Under the pieces are notes generated by a model, which had not been told where the DNA came from, did no database searches, and saw only the letters and a program-made list of their open reading frames with translations. A DNA stretch of 64,000 nt, taken from NCBI GenBank assembly GCA_963730735.1, contig CAVSSX010000012.1, positions 248,001 to 312,000 of the forward strand, written 5' to 3'. Positions 59,260-64,000 of the stretch are shown piece after piece (position 1 is the stretch's first letter; the number at the start of each line of letters is the position of its first letter). This stretch comes from CAVSSX01 sp963730735. GTDB lineage: Bacteria > Actinomycetota > Acidimicrobiia > Acidimicrobiales > RAAP-2. The position numbers were made by a program, and so were the translations under genes.

Positions 59260-59625
59260 TCAGGCGGACGGCGTCGCACCCCGGTCGCGAAAGAGGTACG
59301 TCGACGTGGCCCGGGCCACCAGTGCACCGTCGGCGGTGATCGTGGCCTCGACGAAGGCGACCCGGGAACCGCCCGCCACGACCTGGGCCTCGCAGCGCAG
59401 CGTCGTCCCGACGGCCACCGGGGCGAGAAAACTCACCTTCATCTCGGCGTTGGCCGCGAAGACCTTGCGGCCGGCGACGAAGGTCACCGCCGCCGCCCCC
59501 ATGGCCGAGTCGGCGAACGCTCCCACGAAGCCGCCCTGGAGGATGCCGGCGGGGTTGGCGAAGCGTTCGTCGGCGGGCATGGTCCAGACCGAGCGGCCGG
59601 GCGTCGCCTTGTCGACGCACACCAT
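59260..59625 (-). CDS. PaaI-type hot-dog thioesterase
   Basis: A 121-residue protein with the PaaI core: 'ANPAGILQGGFVGAFADSAMGAAAVTF' (the Asp/Gly active-site helix; D39-S40 in place of common DxxxG forms), 'AEMKVSFLAPVAVGTTLRCEAQVV' and 'VAFVEATITADGALVARATSTYLF'. It would hydrolyse acyl- or aryl-CoA. The same frame is open upstream to the preceding stop and reads plausibly (LQVPPNSDLTLGM), but contains no ATG, GTG or TTG, so the ATG at 59625 is used. It follows the Coq4-like gene by 42 bases on the same strand. Confidence 0.8.
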   Translation of the reverse strand: MVCVDKATPGRSVWTMPADERFANPAGILQGGFVGAFADSAMGAAAVTFVAGRKVFAANAEMKVSFLAPVAVGTTLRCEAQVVAGGSRVAFVEATITADGALVARATSTYLFRDRGATPSA

Positions 59626-59667
59626 GCCGAGCGTCAGGTCACTGTTCGGCGGGACCTGGAGCCGGGC

Positions 59668-60678
59668 TCACGGGATCGGCCGGTAGTCGACGCCGGCGAC
59701 GGCGTCGCTGGTGGCGGCGTGGGCCGCCTCGAGCGGCGGGACACCGGCGTCCGCCCGCAGGTTGTCGAGCGGCTCCTCCGCCCACGCCCAGAAGTCGAAC
59801 CCCGGACCGAAGGTATCGGCACCGGTCGCCGCCCCCCGTTGCCAGGCGACCCAGAACTTGGCCGGGTCCAGGGCGCCGCGGTAACTGCCGGCGAGCTGGT
59901 TGAACTCGATACCGAGATGCCACGAGTAGATGACCGGGAGAATGTGCCCCTCCATGGGGAACACCGGATGCATCCGGGCGGTGAACGTCGACACCAAGAG
60001 CTCCCCCTGGGGCGTCGTGTCGTAACCCGAGAGCAGGTGCGTGCAGTCGTGGGGGGTGGCGAACATCTCGTTGACGGCCCCCGGTTGGCCGGGAAAGACG
60101 AAGTGGTGCCGGTCGTAGAACGACCAGAACTCGTACCCGAGCGACCCGGCGGGCAACTGGGCCAACGCCCGGTAGCGGTCGGCCAGTCCGGCATCGGCCC
60201 CGTCGCCGTCATAGGGCATGAGCCAGTGGTTGATGTCGTCGATGTGGGCCAGGTCCAACCGTCCGTCGGTGACGCTCCGCAGGTTCCGGTCACCCATGTC
60301 GGCGATGACCGGGCCGAGGTCGTCGTCTTTGCTGAGCGCCAGGTCGCCCAACCAGTGACTGTCGGAACCGAGGGCGCCGGCGAAGTCCAGCACCCGGTCG
60401 ATGCGGGGGCCGTTCAGGTCGCCGTCGACCAGCGCCGCCACGGCCAGCACCTCGAGCATCGTGGCCGCCGCCGCATCGTCGGGCAACGCTGCCGCCAACT
60501 GCTCGGGCGTGGTCGTCGGCAGCGAGGCGGGGTCGGGCGCCGGGGTACCGAGGCCCAGCTCGGCGAAGGAGGTGATGGCCCCGGCGCCAGCATCCGAGAG
60601 CGGCCCGTCGGCGGTGCAGACGGACCCGAGCGCCCCGAGCACGCTCAGTTCGTCGTCATCGGCGAGAGCCAGCAGCAT
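59668..60678 (-). CDS. TerB-like plus Coq4-like domain protein
   Basis: A 336-residue protein. The first 130 residues are helical and acidic with the pattern of TerB-like domains (LADDDELSVLGALGSVCTADG, 'VAALVDGDLNGPRIDRVLDFA'). The second half has PAGSLGYEFWSFYDRHHF and H210-D-C-T-H214-x11-E226, exactly the HDxxHx11E metal motif of Coq4, and LGIEFNQLAGSYRGALDP later. Coq4 scaffolds and acts in quinone synthesis (reported decarboxylase/hydroxylase role at C1). Actinobacteria use menaquinone, so the role here is unclear; it may act on another lipid-soluble aromatic. The PaaI thioesterase is downstream. Confidence 0.75.
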   Translation of the reverse strand: MLLALADDDELSVLGALGSVCTADGPLSDAGAGAITSFAELGLGTPAPDPASLPTTTPEQLAAALPDDAAAATMLEVLAVAALVDGDLNGPRIDRVLDFAGALGSDSHWLGDLALSKDDDLGPVIADMGDRNLRSVTDGRLDLAHIDDINHWLMPYDGDGADAGLADRYRALAQLPAGSLGYEFWSFYDRHHFVFPGQPGAVNEMFATPHDCTHLLSGYDTTPQGELLVSTFTARMHPVFPMEGHILPVIYSWHLGIEFNQLAGSYRGALDPAKFWVAWQRGAATGADTFGPGFDFWAWAEEPLDNLRADAGVPPLEAAHAATSDAVAGVDYRPIP

Positions 60679-60728
60679 GCCCGACTTGCTAGCACGTCGT
60701 CCGCCTGAGGGCGCCGCTCGATGGCCGC

Positions 60729-61445
60729 TCAGGGGACCCGGGGGTCGACGAAGGTCCTAGCCCAGCGCTCCACCACCTCGGTGGCCGCCGTCGCCAGCTC
60801 GGCCTCGACGCCGGGCAGCTGGGCGGCGAGTTCGGTCGGCCCATCCTCCCCGAGCACCTCGAGCAACGCCGCTCGGAACTCGGGGAGCTCCAGCCACTGG
60901 CTGGCCAGCGCCACATCGGCCTCGAGGTGGAACTGCAGTCCGTAGGCGCTCCCCTGGGCGAACGCCTGTGGGTAGGCCGCCGACCGGGCCAGGAGGAGGG
61001 CCCCGTCGGGCACCGAGAACGTGTCGCCGTGCCATTGCAGGGTGGGGAAGGTCGCCGCCAGACCGCTGAACACCGGATCCCGGCGCCCGTCCTCGGTCAG
61101 CTCGACCTCGAGCAGGCCGACTTCGGGCTCGGGGCCTCGCACCACCGGTGCCCCGAGGGCGGCCGCCAGCAGCTGGGCCCCGAGGCACACGCCCAGTACC
61201 GGTACCTCGGTGGCCACCGCCGTGGCCAGGAAGGCGATCTCGTCGGCCAGCCACGGGTACGCCGCCGTGTCGTACGCCCCCATCGGTCCACCCATGACCA
61301 CCACGCCGGCCAGCTCGTCGGGCCGCAGGAACGGTAGGGGCTGGCGTCCTGGTCGGACGGTCCGCAGGGGGGCCCGCTGTTCCAGCGGGGGGCCGTAGGC
61401 CCCGGGTGGCTCGCTCGCCACGTGCTGGAACACCACGAATTCCAT
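60729..61445 (-). CDS. Class I glutamine amidotransferase-like protein
   Basis: A 238-residue stand-alone GATase domain. The nucleophile is C87 in VLGVCLGAQLL and the dyad is H173-x-E175 in YGLQFHLEAD; 'GVVVMGGPMGAYD' provides the oxyanion strand. Lack of a synthetase partner suggests a GMP-synthase-related amidohydrolase of the gamma-glutamyl peptidase type. The ATG at 61445 (MEFVVFQHV) is the natural start of this family; the open frame to 61625 is spurious. It precedes the Coq4-like gene on the same strand by 51 bases. Confidence 0.85.
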   Translation of the reverse strand: MEFVVFQHVASEPPGAYGPPLEQRAPLRTVRPGRQPLPFLRPDELAGVVVMGGPMGAYDTAAYPWLADEIAFLATAVATEVPVLGVCLGAQLLAAALGAPVVRGPEPEVGLLEVELTEDGRRDPVFSGLAATFPTLQWHGDTFSVPDGALLLARSAAYPQAFAQGSAYGLQFHLEADVALASQWLELPEFRAALLEVLGEDGPTELAAQLPGVEAELATAATEVVERWARTFVDPRVP

Positions 61446-61566
61446 CAGCCCGCACCTTCGCCTTCGGGGGCGGCCACCCGGGCCACCCAACCGGACCTCG
61501 ACGCCGGTGCCGAGGCGAGCCGGCGGCTGACGGCACGGTAGTGCAGCCGTCGGGAGGCGACGGAGG

Positions 61567-61830
61567 TCACGTCCGTCGAAAGCGCTCCTGGTTGGCGTCG
61601 AGCCAGGCCGCCAGTTGGCCGACATCGGTGAGGTCGATGTCGCGATCCTCGCGGGCGAGATAGACGGCGATCCGGCGCCGGTCGACGCTCACCGAGAGCT
61701 CGACCTCGCCCCGCTCCTCGAAGCACCACGAGGCCGGCTGGCCCGGGGTGGTCGACATCTCGAGGCTCCAACCGGGACGTCCGCCGACCAGGCTTCCTAC
61801 TTGCTCGAACAATTCGTCGTGCGATGCCAT
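61567..61830 (-). CDS. Small conserved-looking protein of unknown function
   Basis: An 87-residue acidic protein starting MASHDELFEQVGSLVGGRPGWSL. It has the alternating pattern EMSTTPGQPASWCFEERGEVELSVSVDRRRIAVYLARE, suggesting a four-stranded sheet, and ends with a helix (DLTDVGQLAAWLDANQERFRR). The ATG at 61830 follows AGGAGGCCGCCCCG, one of the best ribosome sites nearby, so translation is likely. I do not recognise a family. It is divergent from the aldehyde dehydrogenase gene, 160 bases away. Confidence 0.65.
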   Translation of the reverse strand: MASHDELFEQVGSLVGGRPGWSLEMSTTPGQPASWCFEERGEVELSVSVDRRRIAVYLAREDRDIDLTDVGQLAAWLDANQERFRRT

Positions 61831-61990
61831 CGGGGCGGCCTCCTGGACGGCGCCGGGGGCCGTGACCGCCGGTAGCTTGACACGCCCCCGCTGCCCCGGG
61901 CCGGCCGTCGGTCGCGGCCAAGGGGCCGGCGGTGGGCACGGGGCCGCCGGACGCTGGCGACGGGCGGTCGACATCGGGGAGGATGGCTGG

Positions 61991-63501
61991 ATGAGCGCAC
62001 CCCGAGCCGACGTCCCGCTGGTGCCCCACTGGATCGGGGGCAAGGCCTCCGACCGCCAGCCCGGGCGTACCGGCGACGTCGTCGACCCGGCCACCGGGGT
62101 CCGCCGGGCCGAGGTGGCGTTCGCCTCGACTGACGACGTCGATGCCGCCGTCGAGGCGGCGGCATCGGCCTTCGTCGAGTGGCGCGAGGTGTCGCTGAGC
62201 CAGCGGGCCAAGATCCTCTTCTCGTTCCGGGAACTGCTGGCCGCCCGGGCCGGGGAGCTGGCGGCCATCGTCACCGCCGAGCACGGCAAGGTCCTGGCCG
62301 ACGCCCTCGGCGAGGTGCAGCGGGCCCTCGAGGTGGTCGAGTTCGCCTGCGGGATCCCGCACCTCATGAAGGGGCAGTACTCCGAGGAGGTGTCGACCCG
62401 GGTCGACTCGTACAGCATCCGCCAACCCCTCGGCGTGGTCGGCATCATCAGCCCTTCAATTTCCCGACCATGGTCCCGGCGTGGTTCTTCCCGGTGGCCA
62501 TCGCCACCGGCAACACCGTGGTCCTGAAGCCGAGCGAGAAGGACCCGTCGGCGGCCAACTGGCTGGCCGAGCTGTGGGCCGAGGCCGGCCTGCCGGCCGG
62601 CGTCTTCAACGTGGTCCACGGGGACAAGGTGGCCGTCGACCGCCTGCTCGAGCACCCCGACGTCCGGGCCGTCTCCTTCGTGGGCTCCACCCCGGTCGCC
62701 CGCTACGTCTACGAGCACGGCACGGCGCACGGCAAGCGGGTCCAGGCCCTCGGCGGGGCCAAGAACCACATGGTCGTACTGCCCGACGCCGACCTCGACC
62801 TCACCGCCGACTCGGCCGTCAACGCCGGGTTCGGCTCGGCCGGGGAGCGCTGCATGGCCATCTCGGTCCTGGTCGCCGTCGACCCCGTGGGCGACCGGCT
62901 GGTCGAGGAGATCGCCCGGCGCATGGCCACCCTCACCACCGGCGACGGACGCCGCTCGTGCGACATGGGCCCGCTCATCACCGCCGCCCACCGCGACCGG
63001 GTCACGGGCTACCTCGATGCGGGCGTCGAGGCTGGTGCCCGGCTGGTCGTGGACGGCCGTGCGGCGACGATCGACGGGGACCCCGGCGGCTTCTGGCTGG
63101 GACCCACGCTCTTCGACCAGGTGACGCCGGACATGACCCTCTACACCGACGAGATCTTCGGACCCGTGCTGTCAGTGGTCCGGGTCCCGACCTACGACGC
63201 CGCCCTGGCGTTGGTGAACGCCAACCCCTACGGCAACGGCACGGCCATCTTCACCAACGACGGCGGGGCCGCCCGGCGGTACCAGCGCGACGTCGAAGTG
63301 GGGATGGTCGGGGTCAATGTCCCGATCCCGGTCCCGATGGCCTACTACTCCTTCGGCGGCTGGAAGAGCTCGCTCTTCGGCGACCTCCACGCCCACGGCA
63401 CCGAGGGAGTCCAGTTCTTCACCCGGGGCAAGGTCGTCACCAGTCGCTGGCCCCGGCCGGAACACGGCGGGATCAACTTGGGGTTCCCCCAGGCCGACTG
63501 A
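61991..63501 (+). CDS. mmsA: Methylmalonate-semialdehyde dehydrogenase (CoA-acylating), one frameshift
   Basis: A CoA-dependent aldehyde dehydrogenase of about 503 residues. It has 'VPHWIGGKASDR' at the N-terminus, a 1-base deletion near 62452-62454 where GIISP-FNFPTMVP should continue (ccc for cccc), then 'ATGNTVVLKPSEKDPS', GAKNHMVVLPDAD, the catalytic Cys in GSAGERCMA and the C-terminal 'YYSFGGWKSSLFGD' that is diagnostic of MmsA. It converts methylmalonate or malonate semialdehyde to propionyl- or acetyl-CoA in valine, uracil or inositol breakdown. The ATG at 61991 follows GGGAGGATGGCTGG. This is the only deletion-type break seen. Confidence 0.8.
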
Positions 63502-64000
63502 CGGGCTGGGGGCGCGAGCGCCCGGGCAGCTCCCGCCAGGGGACCCGATCCACCCGGGGTTCGCCGGGCAGGCCGAGCACACGCTCGCCCACGATGTTGC
63601 GTTGCACCTCGTCGGAGCCCCCGGCGATGTGGTAGCCGGGCGCACCGAGGACGTGGCCGGTCCAGGCGTACGTGCCCCATTCTCCGGTATCGGCCACGAG
63701 GCGCGGACCGAGCAGGGTGGACACGGCGGCCGAGATCCGGTCGAGCTGGCGGACCCAGGCCAGCTTGCCGAGCGATCCCTCGGGGCCGGGCGGCCGACCG
63801 AGCTGGCGGGCCGCCGCCGCCCGCTCGGCGGCGATCTGGCTGATCCGGTCGTGGATGTAGAGCTCGGCCAGCTGCTGGCGGACGAGCGGGTCGTCGGTCC
63901 GCTCCAGGTGCTCCGCCAACGCCCGGACCTGGGGCCAGCTGCCACCGATCTCGCGCATCCGCTTGGCGTTGCCCCGCTCGAACCCGAGCGTGGTCAGCGC
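63473..64000 (-). CDS. Acyl-CoA dehydrogenase, C-terminal part (continues past the edge)
   Basis: The frame runs off the right edge with 175 residues visible. They contain the C-terminal helical domain of an ACAD: 'LTTLGFERGNAKRMREIGG', 'LYIHDRISQIAAERAAAA', and the FAD/dimer segment 'YHIAGGSDEVQRNIVGERVLGLP' that matches the ACAD at 28183. The final residues (RELPGRSRPQPVSRPGG) overlap the convergent mmsA gene by 29 bases. The N-terminal FAD domain is outside the window. Probably part of another beta-oxidation-type cluster beyond the edge. Confidence 0.8.
   Translation of the reverse strand, partial: ALTTLGFERGNAKRMREIGGSWPQVRALAEHLERTDDPLVRQQLAELYIHDRISQIAAERAAAARQLGRPPGPEGSLGKLAWVRQLDRISAAVSTLLGPRLVADTGEWGTYAWTGHVLGAPGYHIAGGSDEVQRNIVGERVLGLPGEPRVDRVPWRELPGRSRPQPVSRPGGTPS

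Noticed and set aside
1..64000. Mobile elements or a genomic-island boundary
   Set aside because: No transposase, integrase, tRNA gene, attachment-site repeat or marked GC drop was seen; the only AT-rich patches are short and promoter-like.

Overview
The window is very GC-rich (about 70% by eye) bacterial chromosome with GTG and TTG starts, F420- and mycofactocin-type oxidoreductases, Rpf-like and YkuD cell-wall enzymes, and GYWLVASDGG-type repeats. This combination points to an actinobacterium, most plausibly an Acidimicrobiia-like soil or aquatic lineage. The class-level placement is inference. I see no rRNA, tRNA, CRISPR array, transposase, integrase or prophage gene.

Layout. 0-32.6 kb is a large catabolic island. 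It holds two acyl-CoA ligases with a TetR regulator, several SDRs, three NTF2/SnoaL-like proteins, two hot-dog/VOC small enzymes, an ACMSD-type amidohydrolase, a CaiB/BaiF CoA-transferase and a cyclase-family hydrolase. It also holds a branched-chain-amino-acid-type ABC importer (livH, a livM-livG fusion, livF) with two separate substrate-binding proteins. Between 17.8 and 25 kb lie four luciferase-like (LLM, probably F420-dependent) oxidoreductases and two mycofactocin-coupled-type SDRs, followed by two acyl-CoA dehydrogenases with a stand-alone cyclic-nucleotide-binding protein. Read together: import of an organic acid, CoA activation, redox chemistry with F420 and bound-NAD/mycofactocin enzymes, and acyl-CoA dehydrogenation. 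The substrate cannot be read from the sequence.

32.6-35.3 kb is a DrrAB-type ABC-2 exporter operon. 35.3-42.1 kb is a nucleobase salvage block: adenosine/adenine deaminase, NCS1 permease, a PRPP transferase, a yeast-FCY1-like cytosine deaminase, uracil phosphoribosyltransferase, a RelE/ParE-like small protein and a D-aminoacylase-type amidohydrolase. 42.4-46.9 kb is a MarR-controlled heterodimeric ABC exporter with one degenerate ATP site.

46.9-64 kb carries housekeeping and envelope genes: a HAD phosphatase, a repeat-bearing L,D-transpeptidase, a malonyl-CoA-ligase-like enzyme, a diguanylate cyclase, a TMEM175-like channel, an Rpf-like muralytic protein with an elaborate leader, a PaaX-like regulator, a fatty acid desaturase, an HtrA-type protease, a patatin, a PaaI thioesterase and a TerB/Coq4-like protein. 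It ends with a GATase, methylmalonate-semialdehyde dehydrogenase and a partial acyl-CoA dehydrogenase.

Quality warning. At least 24 single-base frameshifts interrupt otherwise well-conserved genes. Twenty-three behave as +1 insertions and one as a deletion, and eleven of them fall in one LLM gene whose intact paralogue lies 3 kb upstream. This looks more like insertion-dominated sequence error than true gene decay, so frameshifted genes are described here as single loci with the break positions given.
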